Part shown: piece by piece, positions 19,530-27,733 of the stretch
How positions within the stretch are numbered: the stretch's first letter is position 1
Layout of the letters: each line of letters begins with the position of its first letter
Assembly (NCBI RefSeq): GCF_000195635.1
Contig: NZ_GL882606.1
Coordinates: 88,391 to 152,390 of the forward strand
Direction of reading: 5' to 3'
Length of the DNA stretch: 64,000 nt
Source: Bacteroides fluxus YIT 12057
Lineage (GTDB): Bacteria; Bacteroidota; Bacteroidia; Bacteroidales; Bacteroidaceae
Notes under the pieces: generated by a model
The model's database searches: none
What the model saw: the letters and a program-made list of their open reading frames with translations, nothing else
What the model was told of the DNA's origin: nothing
Position numbers and translations under genes: made by a program

Positions 19530-20066
19530 GTGAATCCAATAGAAATCATTAATAAATATTATCCGGAGGAGAACGAACTGAAATATATTCTGTTAGTCCA
19601 TAGCCGTTCCGTCGCGGATAAATCTTTGTGGATTGCCGACAAGCATCCGGAACTGTCTCTGGATAAGGACTTCTTGTATGAGGCAGCCATGCTGCACGAC
19701 CTTGGTATTTTTCTAACAGATGCCGAAGGTATTCGTTGTTTCGGTGACAAGCCGTATATCTGCCACGGGTATTTAGGAGCGGATTTGATGCGTAATGAAG
19801 GTTATCCGCGCCATGCATTGGTTTGTGAGCGCCATACAGGAGCGGGGCTTTCTTTGGAAGAGATTCTTGCGCAGCAATTACCGGTACCGCATCGTGAAAT
19901 GGTTCCGGTCAGTCTGGAAGAACAGGTTATCTGTTTTGCCGATAAGTTCTATTCGAAGACACGTTTGGATAAAGAAAAAACAGTGGAGAAAGCTCGAAAG
20001 AGCCTGGAACGTTATGGTGCAGCGGGGTTGCGACGTTTTGACTGTTGGTGCGAACATCTCTTGTAG
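19530..20066 (+). CDS. HD-domain phosphohydrolase-like protein
   Basis: 178 residues from a GTG start. The HD signature AAMLHDLGIF lies near residues 50-60, with preceding His in LVHSRSVADKSLWIA and later ERHTGAGLS and CFADKFYSKTRLD completing the metal-binding set. HD proteins of this size hydrolyse nucleotides or phosphoesters in the cytoplasm; the substrate is unknown. The gene is 42 nt behind the GT39 gene and 80 nt before lptD, and lptD has its own -7 box. Confidence 0.85.
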   Translation: MNPIEIINKYYPEENELKYILLVHSRSVADKSLWIADKHPELSLDKDFLYEAAMLHDLGIFLTDAEGIRCFGDKPYICHGYLGADLMRNEGYPRHALVCERHTGAGLSLEEILAQQLPVPHREMVPVSLEEQVICFADKFYSKTRLDKEKTVEKARKSLERYGAAGLRRFDCWCEHLL

Positions 20067-20111
20067 CAATCTAAATTTCTTTAAAAAGGGAAATTATCCG
20101 TATAAATTACG

Positions 20112-20119
20112 TACTTTTG
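20112..20119 (+). promoter_or_regulatory. -7 box (TACTTTTG) of lptD
   Basis: Exact TAnnTTTG match 27 nt before the lptD ATG at 20147, indicating a separate promoter behind the HD gene. No convincing -33 sequence. Confidence 0.5.
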
Positions 20120-20146
20120 CCCCTTCAAGCGTAAACTATAAAGTTA

Positions 20147-22870
20147 ATGGCGCCATTGAAAGCAAATACATTCATATCATTTATACTACTATCCGTCTTA
20201 CTTTTACTTTCCGGTGAGGCTGTGTCGCAGCGTCGCGGAAAGGGGATGCTGCCGCCTGCAGGTCAGCGTACGGACTCTTTGCGGGTTGGGGATACTTTGC
20301 TGGCAGATTCGGTAAGGCAGGACACAACAGCTGTGGCTGCACCGAAGAAACAAGCCTTGGATGCTCCTGTCGCTTATGAGGCTTCAGATTCTATTGTTTT
20401 TACTCAGGGAGGATTTGCCCATCTTTACGGAGATGGTAAAGTGTCTTACCCTGGTGCGGATTTGGAAGCTGCCATTATCTCTATGGATATGGATAATAGT
20501 ACAGTCTTTGCACGGGGGGTGACGGATTCATTGGATGCGGTAAAAGGCAGGCCGGTTTTTAAAGACGGCGACACATCGTATGAGACGGATACCATCCGTT
20601 ATAATTTCAAAAGTAAGAAAGGTATTATCAGTAATGTAGTAAGTCAGCAGGGTGAAGGGTATGTAACCGGCAATAATGCAAAGAAGGGGGCTGGTGACGA
20701 ACTTTATATGAAAAGCGGGCGTTATACTACCTGTGACCACCATGATCACCCTCACTTTTATATGCAAATGACTTATGCCAAAGTGCGCCCCAAGAAAAAT
20801 GTGGTAACGGGACCTGCCTATTTGGTAGTAGAAGACGTGCCTCTGCCTTTGGCTGTTCCATTCTTTTTCTTTCCGTTTTCCAGCAGTTATCAATCCGGCT
20901 TCTTGATGCCTACCTATATGGACGATTCCAGTCGTGGTTTTGGTTTGACTGACGGAGGATATTATTTTGCCATTAGCGACCAGATGGACTTGAAATTGAG
21001 GGCAGACATCTTTACCAAAGGTTCCTGGGCGCTAAATGCGGAAACAAACTATGTGAAACGGTACAAATACTCAGGTTTGTTGCAGGCAAGTTATCAGGTT
21101 ACAAAGACCGGAGACAAAGGTTTGCCCGACTACTCGGTAGCCAAGGACTTCAAGATTGTATGGTCACACCGCCAGGATCTGAAAGCAAGTCCTAATTCCA
21201 CTTTTTCTGCCAGTGTAAATTTTGCCACCAGTAGTTATGAACGTACCAATATCGGTAATATGTATAACTCACAGGCGATGTCTCAAAATACAAAGACTTC
21301 CAGTGTCAGCTATTCCCGCAATTTTCCCGACCAGCACTTGAGCATTTCCGCAACTACCAACATTGCGCAGACCATGCGTGACTCTTCTGTTGCTGTAACT
21401 CTTCCGGATTTGAATATTTCTTTAAGTACCATTTTTCCTTTTAAAAGGAAACATCCGGTGGGAAATGAAAGATGGTATGAAAAGATTTCTGTACGTTATA
21501 CCGGTAGAATGAAAAATAGTATAACGACGAAAGATAATAAGTTGTTTAAGTCGAATCTGGTTAGGGATTGGGAGAACGGTATGCAGCATGATATTCCTAT
21601 CAGTGCTACGTTTACCCTTTTCAAATACTTTAATCTGACTCCTTCTGTTAATTATACAGAACGTTGGTACACCCGGAAAGTAAAACAAGATTGGGATGTG
21701 CAGCATCAAGAAGTGGTGAGAGATACTACTTATGGTTTTCACCGTGTATATAATTATAGTGCCAGCTTGGGACTGAACACCAAGATTTATGGTATGTACA
21801 AGCCTGTATTTCTTCCTAAAAAAGCCATTCAGATTCGTCATGTCATAACGCCTTCTGTCAGTATCAGTGCCGCTCCGGACTTTACTTCATCACACTACGG
21901 TTACTATGATTCTTATATAAAGGAAGGCAAGGATGGTGTACGGGATACGGTGAACTATTCATACTATGCGGGACAAGTGTTCAGTCCGCCCAGTGGGGGA
22001 AAACAAGGCAATATTCAGTTTAGCATTTCCAATAACCTGGAGATGAAGTATAAGGATAAGAATGACTCGATTCGCAAGGTTAGCCTGATAGATGAGCTTG
22101 GTGCCAGTATTTCTTATAATATGGCGGCTCAAGTGCGTCCATGGAGTGACTTGCAGTTGAACCTTCGTCTGAAATTATCCAAGAATTATACATTCAGTAT
22201 GGCTTCTACTTTCGCAACCTATGCTTATGAGTTCAATGAACGGGGTGAAGTGGTGGTAGGTAACCGTACGGAGTGGTCTTATGGGCGTTTCGGGCGCTGG
22301 TCTGGCTATGGCTCTTCTTTCAGCTATACATTCAATAATGACACGTGGAAAAAATGGAAAGAAAAATTCCAGGGAAAGAAAAATAAAGAAGAGGATAATA
22401 AAGAAGAGCAGGCTGACTCGGAGGATGAAACCAATCCGGATGGTACTAAAAAGAAGAAAGTGGAAAAGGCGGCTGTCGATTCGGACGGTTATCAGGTGTT
22501 CAAGATGCCGTGGTCTTTGAATTTGAATTATAGCTTCAGTGTTTCGGAAGACAGGTCAAAGCCCATTAACCGGAAAACGATGCGTTATCCTTATCGCTAT
22601 ACCCAGAACCTGAGTGCGTCCGGTAATATTAAGATTTCTAACAAATGGGCTATCAGCTTTAATTCGGGTTATGATTTTGAGGCCAAGAAAATTGTGCAGA
22701 CCTCTTTCAATATAACCCGTGACCTGCACTGTTTCAGCATGTCTGCCAGTCTCTCTCCCTTTGGGCAGTGGAAGTATTACAATTTTACGATTCGTGCCAA
22801 TGCCAGTATCCTGCAAGACTTGAAATGGGAACAGAGAAGCCAGACTCAGAGTAATATACAATGGTATTAA
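20147..22870 (+). CDS. lptD: LPS-assembly outer-membrane protein LptD
   Basis: 907 residues. A signal peptide (about 1-28, ending EAVSQ) is followed by a Ser/Thr/Asp-rich linker. A beta-jellyroll OstA-like domain comes next (about 85-230: DGKVSYPGADLEAA, DTIRYNFKSKKGIIS, GRYTTCDHHDHPHFYMQ). The large C-terminal barrel has PFFFFPFSSSYQSGF at its start, the family's proline-rich lumen segment. It inserts lipopolysaccharide into the outer leaflet with LptE. A charged Lys/Glu-rich insertion (about 735-780) probably forms an extracellular loop. The last codon abuts the MITE-like element directly. Confidence 0.93.
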   Translation: MAPLKANTFISFILLSVLLLLSGEAVSQRRGKGMLPPAGQRTDSLRVGDTLLADSVRQDTTAVAAPKKQALDAPVAYEASDSIVFTQGGFAHLYGDGKVSYPGADLEAAIISMDMDNSTVFARGVTDSLDAVKGRPVFKDGDTSYETDTIRYNFKSKKGIISNVVSQQGEGYVTGNNAKKGAGDELYMKSGRYTTCDHHDHPHFYMQMTYAKVRPKKNVVTGPAYLVVEDVPLPLAVPFFFFPFSSSYQSGFLMPTYMDDSSRGFGLTDGGYYFAISDQMDLKLRADIFTKGSWALNAETNYVKRYKYSGLLQASYQVTKTGDKGLPDYSVAKDFKIVWSHRQDLKASPNSTFSASVNFATSSYERTNIGNMYNSQAMSQNTKTSSVSYSRNFPDQHLSISATTNIAQTMRDSSVAVTLPDLNISLSTIFPFKRKHPVGNERWYEKISVRYTGRMKNSITTKDNKLFKSNLVRDWENGMQHDIPISATFTLFKYFNLTPSVNYTERWYTRKVKQDWDVQHQEVVRDTTYGFHRVYNYSASLGLNTKIYGMYKPVFLPKKAIQIRHVITPSVSISAAPDFTSSHYGYYDSYIKEGKDGVRDTVNYSYYAGQVFSPPSGGKQGNIQFSISNNLEMKYKDKNDSIRKVSLIDELGASISYNMAAQVRPWSDLQLNLRLKLSKNYTFSMASTFATYAYEFNERGEVVVGNRTEWSYGRFGRWSGYGSSFSYTFNNDTWKKWKEKFQGKKNKEEDNKEEQADSEDETNPDGTKKKKVEKAAVDSDGYQVFKMPWSLNLNYSFSVSEDRSKPINRKTMRYPYRYTQNLSASGNIKISNKWAISFNSGYDFEAKKIVQTSFNITRDLHCFSMSASLSPFGQWKYYNFTIRANASILQDLKWEQRSQTQSNIQWY

Positions 22871-23046
22871 GAGGGTGTCAAAACTGAAATTTTGAAACGA
22901 TGAACTTGTCATTTGGAATCTGAGCATATTAAAAGACTAAAAAAAGGGTCGTATCATTCTCAATACGGAGCTTGATGCGACCCTTTTAAGTGTTATAGTT
23001 ATAATCTGTGACTTTGGGGAGTGGTCCTTTTAGTTTTGACACCCTC
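22871..23046. repeat. MITE-like element with 15-bp perfect terminal inverted repeats
   Basis: GAGGGTGTCAAAACT at 22871-22885 is exactly inverted at 23032-23046. The 176-bp element encodes nothing and fills the whole space between the lptD stop and the end of ung. No clear target-site duplication is visible. Confidence 0.6.
22942..22987. terminator. Bidirectional terminator nested in the MITE-like element
   Basis: AAAAGGGTCGTATCA pairs with TGATGCGACCCTTTT (14 of 15 Watson-Crick, one wobble) around a 16-nt loop, flanked by A and T runs. It would end both lptD (+) and ung (-) transcripts. Confidence 0.75.
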
Positions 23047-23053
23047 CTTTAGG

Positions 23054-23716
23054 TTACCAGATTATTTCTTTTTCCCCGTGTGCCCTTAAATATTCGTTTG
23101 TCTTGCTGAAGTGTCTGTTGCCGAAGAATCCATTATAGGCAGAGAGAGGGGACGGATGTGCGGAAGTGAGTACCAGATGTTTGTTACGGTCTATAAAAGC
23201 GCCTTTGCGCTGCGCATAGGCACCCCATAAGATAAACACGAGATGTTCTTTTTCTTCCGCTAAAATACGTATGGCAGCATCAGTGAATGTTTCCCAGCCA
23301 CGGTTTTGGTGAGAGCCCGCCTGGTGTGCACGTACAGTAAGCGTGGCATTGAGCAATAATACCCCTTGTTCTGCCCAACGGGTCAGATTGCCTGTAGCGG
23401 GCGCATCTGTACCGATGTCGTTCTTTATCTCTTTGAAGATGTTCACCAAAGAAGGTGGGAAGGGAACTCCATCGTTTACGGAAAAGCAGAGCCCATGCGC
23501 TTGTCCCGGACCGTGGTAGGGATCTTGGCCGATAATCACGACTTTTACTTTGTTGAAAGGACATAAGTTAAAAGCATTGAATATCAGACTGCCTGGAGGG
23601 TATATGGGGCCATGCTTATACTCCTCGCGTACAAACGTTGTCAATATACTAAAGTAATCTTTCTCGAATTCTGGTTGCAGATGTACTTTCCAGCTTTCTT
23701 CTATTTGGACATTCAT
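23054..23716 (-). CDS. ung: Uracil-DNA glycosylase, family 1
   Basis: 220 residues, the usual length. The active-site loop GQDPYHGPGQAHGLCFSV (catalytic Asp in QDPYH) is near residue 62. NATLTVRAHQAGSH and the DNA-intercalation loop SAHPSPLSAYNGFFG near 185 are also present. It removes uracil from DNA at the start of base-excision repair. Convergent with lptD and downstream of asnA, from which it is separated by a terminator. Confidence 0.97.
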   Translation of the reverse strand: MNVQIEESWKVHLQPEFEKDYFSILTTFVREEYKHGPIYPPGSLIFNAFNLCPFNKVKVVIIGQDPYHGPGQAHGLCFSVNDGVPFPPSLVNIFKEIKNDIGTDAPATGNLTRWAEQGVLLLNATLTVRAHQAGSHQNRGWETFTDAAIRILAEEKEHLVFILWGAYAQRKGAFIDRNKHLVLTSAHPSPLSAYNGFFGNRHFSKTNEYLRAHGEKEIIW

Positions 23717-23756
23717 AATTGATTTTTTGATAGTTTCGGATGCTAAAGTAGTAAAT

Positions 23757-23799
23757 AAAAAATAAAGTCCAACCTTTTGAAGGGCTGAACTTTATTTTT
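23757..23799 (-). terminator. Terminator after asnA
   Basis: AAAAAATAAAGT / ACTTTATTTTTC inverted repeat about 20 nt beyond the asnA stop. The A-run on the + strand reads as the T-run of a - strand terminator. Confidence 0.7.
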
Positions 23800-23819
23800 C
23801 GTAATGAGATAAACTGATA

Positions 23820-24857
23820 TTAAATTAAATGTATGTTGTTTTCCCTGCATTCTTGGCGCATATCTTCGGGCCAGATGCTGGCTTGTATTTCACCGATGTG
23901 GGCTTTGCGCAAATAGAACATACATAAACGGGATTGCCCTATACCGCCACCGATGGAAAGTGGAAGAGTGTCGTTCATCAGCCGTTTGTGGAAGTATAGT
24001 TTCAAGCGTTCTTCTTCATTTTTCTCCTTAAGTTGCTGTAGTAAAGCTTTCTTGTCAACGCGGATGCCCATTGAAGAAAGTTCAATACTGCGTTGCAGGA
24101 CATGGTCCCACAGAAGTAAATCACCGTTCAAACCCGGTAAGCCGTTCAATCCGGGAGTGCTGTAGTCATCGTAGTCCGGAGCACGTCCGTCATGCTTCTT
24201 TCCGTCGCTCAGTTTACAGCCGATGCCGATAATGAATACTGCTCCAAACTTTTTGGCAATGGCATGTTCACGGCATTTCGGCTCTAGGTTCGGGTAGAGC
24301 TGGCGTAACTCTTCTGCATGGATGAAGTGTAATTTTTGAGGCAGGCAAGGTTTTATCTGCGGATACATTTCATATACCATATATTCTGTACGTACCATAG
24401 CGGCATAAATGCGGGTGACTATTTCCTTGAGGAACTCTACATTCCGGTCTTGGGCGGTAATGACACGTTCCCAGTCCCATTGGTCCACATAGAGAGAGTG
24501 AAGGTTGCCCAGTTCCTCATCGGCGCGTATAGCATTCATGTCGGTATAAATGCCGTAACCCGGCTCAATGTGATATTCGGCGAGTGTCAATCGTTTCCAT
24601 TTGGCAAGGGAATGTACCACTTCTGCTTGTGCATCGCCTAAATCCTTGATTGGAAAAGAAACAGCACGTTCCACACCGTTGAGATCATCGTTGATACCCA
24701 TACCTTTTAATACGAAAAGCGGGGCTGTGACACGGCGCAAACGCAGTTCGGAAGAGAGGTTCAATTGGAAGAACTCTTTGATCTGTTTGATTCCTAATTC
24801 CGTCTGTTTCAGATCTAATAAAGGTTTATAGCCTTCGGGCTTTATCAGGTAGCTCAT
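23820..24857 (-). CDS. asnA: Aspartate-ammonia ligase (asparagine synthetase A)
   Basis: 345 residues (E. coli AsnA 330). A class-II tRNA-synthetase-like fold with the family segments YHIEPGYGIYTDMNAIR, YVDQWDWERVI near residue 125 and GGGIGQSRLCMFYLRKAHIGE near 310 (parts quoted). It makes asparagine from aspartate, ammonia and ATP. Single gene with its own terminator downstream. Confidence 0.97.
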   Translation of the reverse strand: MSYLIKPEGYKPLLDLKQTELGIKQIKEFFQLNLSSELRLRRVTAPLFVLKGMGINDDLNGVERAVSFPIKDLGDAQAEVVHSLAKWKRLTLAEYHIEPGYGIYTDMNAIRADEELGNLHSLYVDQWDWERVITAQDRNVEFLKEIVTRIYAAMVRTEYMVYEMYPQIKPCLPQKLHFIHAEELRQLYPNLEPKCREHAIAKKFGAVFIIGIGCKLSDGKKHDGRAPDYDDYSTPGLNGLPGLNGDLLLWDHVLQRSIELSSMGIRVDKKALLQQLKEKNEEERLKLYFHKRLMNDTLPLSIGGGIGQSRLCMFYLRKAHIGEIQASIWPEDMRQECRENNIHLI

Positions 24858-25052
24858 AAGTTTATTCTATCTATTTTGTATTAAATTGTATGGCAAAGAT
24901 AGGAATAATATTAATACTTGCTTGACTTTTGAGTGAAAAAATAGCAAAATGTACAAGAAGAAATGTTATGAGGTCTCAAAATAATAATATGACGGATAAG
25001 TAGAAATGATGGAAAAATCATTTAAATGTTAGGAATATGCTAATATTTTTTC

Positions 25053-25060
25053 TATTTTTG
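25053..25060 (+). promoter_or_regulatory. -7 box (TATTTTTG) of tRNA-Arg
   Basis: Exact TAnnTTTG match 11 nt before the mature tRNA 5' end. Confidence 0.65.
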
Positions 25061-25071
25061 CATCCGCATTC

Positions 25072-25144
25072 GGCTCCGTAGCTTAGTGAATAGAGCGTCA
25101 GATTCCGGTTCTGAAGGTCGTGCGTTTGAATCGCACCGGGGTCA
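25072..25144 (+). tRNA. tRNA-Arg (anticodon CCG)
   Basis: Folds as a full cloverleaf. Acceptor GGCTCCG/CGGGGTC has two wobbles; the D-arm is GCTT...GAGC; the anticodon stem TCAGA/TCTGA carries loop TTCCGGT, giving anticodon CCG for codon CGG; the T-arm is GTGCG/CGCAC. The discriminator is A and CCA is not encoded. I found no second copy of the tRNA 3' end in the window, so there is no sign that the ICE uses this tRNA as attachment site. Confidence 0.93.
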
Positions 25145-25153
25145 CTGAAATGG

Positions 25154-25193
25154 AAAATCCCTTTGTATAACATTTATGCAAAGGGATTTTTTT
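25154..25193 (+). terminator. Intrinsic terminator after tRNA-Arg
   Basis: AAAATCCCTTTG / CAAAGGGATTTT, a 12-bp perfect stem followed by more T residues. Confidence 0.9.
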
Positions 25194-25233
25194 ATAATTA
25201 TTGGAATAGAAGTATGTGGGGCGGCAACTTGGG

Positions 25234-25977
25234 TTATGGGAGCTCGGTCAGATTCAATGCTGTATGTAGGCTCTCCCAATTGGCGTTGAGCGCCTGCATG
25301 GAAGGGAACAGCACATCTGCTCCGGCGTCCAATAAAACTTGCCCGTCTATTGGTCCTGTGTTGACGGCTATGGTAAAAATTCCTGCTGCTACTCCGGCTT
25401 GTACGCCGATAGGGGCATTCTCTACAACAATTGCCTCATTGGCTTTCACGCCGGCTTTTTCCAGTCCAATGAGATAAGGTTCCGGATGAGGCTTTCCGTA
25501 TTTCACGTCGAAGGCTGTTACCATACGTTCACGTTGGAACATTCCGGGAAAGTTATGGGTAAGGCGGTTCAATAACGAATGTTGGCCCGAACCGGTAACT
25601 AATACGGGCGTAATTCCTTCTGTTTTTACTTTCTGCAGCGTTTCCCATGCACCGGGCATACGTTCCGGTTCCGGGTGAGTATTAAACTCTTTGCTTTTCT
25701 CAGCATAGATGTTTTCTATCATTTCGGGCGTGGCATCTTTGCCGTATTGGCGTTGATAAACGATATTGATGGTAGCTGCTCCCGTACGTCCTTCGTGCAT
25801 ATATGCTTCTTCGCGGCTGAGGTGAAGGCCATGTCGTTCCATGACTGTATGCCAGGCGTCGGCATGATAGGGCATCGAGTTGAATAGTACGCCATCCATA
25901 TCGAACAAAATGGCTTTTAACTGTATTTTAGAGTGCCCATGCTTTTCCAGATAGCGGGTGATAGATTCTTCGAACAT
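25234..25977 (-). CDS. HAD-superfamily phosphatase / beta-phosphoglucomutase-like
   Basis: 247 residues from MFEESITRYLEKHG; the longer frame to 26016 crosses the promoter and is rejected. HAD motif I is ILFDMDGVLFNSM, followed by an alpha-helical cap (residues about 40-110). Motif II is VLVTGSGQ, motif III Lys is in KYGKPHPEPYL, and motif IV is IVVENAPIGVQAG. Members remove or move phosphate on sugar phosphates. The -7 box TATCTTTG on the - strand at 26003-26010 starts it. This is the last chromosomal gene before the integrative element. Confidence 0.88.
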   Translation of the reverse strand: MFEESITRYLEKHGHSKIQLKAILFDMDGVLFNSMPYHADAWHTVMERHGLHLSREEAYMHEGRTGAATINIVYQRQYGKDATPEMIENIYAEKSKEFNTHPEPERMPGAWETLQKVKTEGITPVLVTGSGQHSLLNRLTHNFPGMFQRERMVTAFDVKYGKPHPEPYLIGLEKAGVKANEAIVVENAPIGVQAGVAAGIFTIAVNTGPIDGQVLLDAGADVLFPSMQALNANWESLHTALNLTELP

Positions 25978-26002
25978 AAAAATACCTATTGTTTTGTAGT
26001 TG

Positions 26003-26010
26003 CAAAGATA
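26003..26010 (-). promoter_or_regulatory. -7 box (TATCTTTG) of the HAD gene
   Basis: Reverse-strand TAnnTTTG match 25 nt before the start at 25977. It also gives a 9-of-10 match to GTAnnTTTGC. Confidence 0.6.
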
Positions 26011-26083
26011 GTGCAAACCGGGAGCAGAATAAAATGAACTTGTTCATTTTTTATGCCGAGGTGCAGCTAATCTTCGCTTTTCA

Positions 26084-26093
26084 GCAAAGATAC
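26084..26093 (-). other. Candidate attL core of the ICE (GTATCTTTGC)
   Basis: On the - strand GTATCTTTGC fits GTAnnTTTGC, the core I recall for CTnDOT-type integration. It lies between the last chromosomal gene and the integrase, leaving about 390 nt for arm sites. The element's right end is outside the window, so a matching attR cannot be checked. Confidence 0.35.
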
Positions 26094-26449
26094 AAAGAAC
26101 TCGCAAAAAAACGGCAAAATTTGGATAAATAAAGTAAGTGTTTGGTATTGAGGAGAGTTAAGCCAAATTCTTCTATACCTTTCCAAATCGCTAAAATGCA
26201 GGATAATGAAAGGTTAAGAGAAAGATTTGCTACTTATCCGTTACCTTTTTTAGCCCCGGATAATCCGGCAAAATAACGCTTGACCACCTGCGGTTTTACC
26301 GTTCACCATGCAAAGAACCCTATATTTTGCCCGTAAAGATAACCGTTTTTTTCCGTTTTTCATGGAAATACAGGTTATGTTACCGGCATCCGGGGTTTTA
26401 TTCTTTGTTCCGCTATAATTTTCATAACTGTAAATAGCTATATATCAAG

Positions 26450-26457
26450 TAATTTTG
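26450..26457 (+). promoter_or_regulatory. -7 box (TAATTTTG) of the first integrase
   Basis: Exact TAnnTTTG match 21 nt before ATG 26479. With flanking bases (GTAATTTTGC, 26449-26458) it also fits the CTnDOT-type core, a reminder that the two consensus sequences overlap. Confidence 0.55.
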
Positions 26458-26478
26458 CAACATAAAAAAAATAGAGTT

Positions 26479-27702
26479 ATGAAACAGACGGATGTAACGG
26501 TTACGTTCTACCTCAAAAAGAGCGAAATGAATGACGAGGGACATTGCCCGGTCATGGCGAAACTTGTTGTCGGCAAATTTTCAGAAGCGGCTTTTAGTGC
26601 GAAAATGTCCGTACCCGCTGCACTGTGGGCATCCGGACGTGCCACGGGTAAAAGTAACGCCGCGCGGGAAATCAACCGGCAACTGGACGATTTGCGAGCT
26701 TCAGCCATTTCCATTTATGACGAACTGTCAGCCACCCGTGAGAATGTAACGGCTGAAGAAATAAGGAATCTGTTGTTGGGGACGGCTTTCGGGCAGGAAA
26801 CCCTGTTGGGTTATTTCCGGACGTTCATCGAACATTTCGAAAAACGTGTCGGCGTGAACCGGGAAAAGGGAACAGCGCAATCTTACCGCTATGCTTGTAA
26901 CTGTGTGGCTGCTTTCATCCAGGAGAAATACAAGTTGTCGGATGTTCCTTTCACGGCCCTGAACCGTTCATTCATCGACAACTATGACCTCTACCTACGC
27001 ACGGAGCGCCGCTTTGCCCTGGGAACTATCGTGTTGCTTGTCACACGGTTGAACACGATTGTCGGGGAAGCCATCGCGGAAGGGATTATCACTGCCGACC
27101 CGTTCGCGGGTTATGAAGCCGAACATCCCGAGCGGGAACAGAAATACCTTACCGCAGCGGAGTTACAACGGCTGATGACCACACCCCTGCACGACCCGAA
27201 ACTCTACCATATCCGCGACCTGTTCCTCTTCTCCTGCTACACGGGTATCCCTTACGGGGACATGTGCCGCCTGACGACGGAGGATCTGGAAGTGGCCGAG
27301 GACGGTGAGGTATGGATCAAGACCGCCCGCAAGAAGACGAAAATCGACTATGAAGTGCCGTTGCTCGACATCCCGTTGCTCATCCTCGACAAGTACCGGG
27401 ATATGGCCCCGGAAGGAAAACTGCTGCCGATGTACAGCAACAACGAACTCAACCGGACACTGAAACGTATTGCCGCCATTTGCGGAATTGAACGGAAGCT
27501 CGTCTTTCACTGCGGACGCCATACCTACGCCACCGAGATCACGCTTTCGCATGGTGTCCCGCTTGAAACCGTCAGTAAAATGCTGGGGCATAGCCGCATT
27601 TCCACGACGCAGATTTACGCCAAAGTGACCGATGACAAGATCGACATGGATACCCGGTCTTTAGAGGAAAAGATTGCCGGCCGCTTCTCCGTAGCTATTT
27701 AA
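26479..27702 (+). CDS. Tyrosine recombinase / ICE integrase 1
   Basis: 407 residues from MKQTDVTVTFYLKKSE. Order: an N-terminal arm-binding domain (about 1-90), a core-binding domain (about 105-200) and a catalytic domain. Catalytic residues visible: HCGRHTYATEITLSHG (HxxR), MLGHSRISTTQIYAKV (His and nucleophile Tyr). The position of the first Arg (usually TGxR) reads CYTGIPYGDM, so the canonical Arg I is missing, as reported for IntDOT. It sits at the element's left end and is the best candidate for excision/integration. A second recombinase gene begins 31 nt later. Confidence 0.9.
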   Translation: MKQTDVTVTFYLKKSEMNDEGHCPVMAKLVVGKFSEAAFSAKMSVPAALWASGRATGKSNAAREINRQLDDLRASAISIYDELSATRENVTAEEIRNLLLGTAFGQETLLGYFRTFIEHFEKRVGVNREKGTAQSYRYACNCVAAFIQEKYKLSDVPFTALNRSFIDNYDLYLRTERRFALGTIVLLVTRLNTIVGEAIAEGIITADPFAGYEAEHPEREQKYLTAAELQRLMTTPLHDPKLYHIRDLFLFSCYTGIPYGDMCRLTTEDLEVAEDGEVWIKTARKKTKIDYEVPLLDIPLLILDKYRDMAPEGKLLPMYSNNELNRTLKRIAAICGIERKLVFHCGRHTYATEITLSHGVPLETVSKMLGHSRISTTQIYAKVTDDKIDMDTRSLEEKIAGRFSVAI

Positions 27703-27733
27703 TCTATCATTGACAATCAAATTCACAACGATT

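Larger units (their letters stand above)
25978..26478. other. Chromosome-ICE junction region
   Basis: 501 nt without a gene. It holds the HAD promoter, a tight palindrome at 26031-26050 (AAAATGAAC TT GTTCATTTT), a candidate attL core at 26084-26093, a second palindrome at 26256-26268 (CCGGA TAA TCCGG) and several GTTACC/GATAACC-like words that could be arm-type integrase sites. The composition stays AT-rich up to the integrase. Confidence 0.6.

Noticed and set aside
25072..25144. tRNA-Arg as the ICE attachment site
   Set aside because: A chromosomal HAD gene with its own promoter lies between the tRNA and the integrases, and no repeat of the tRNA 3' end was found in the window.
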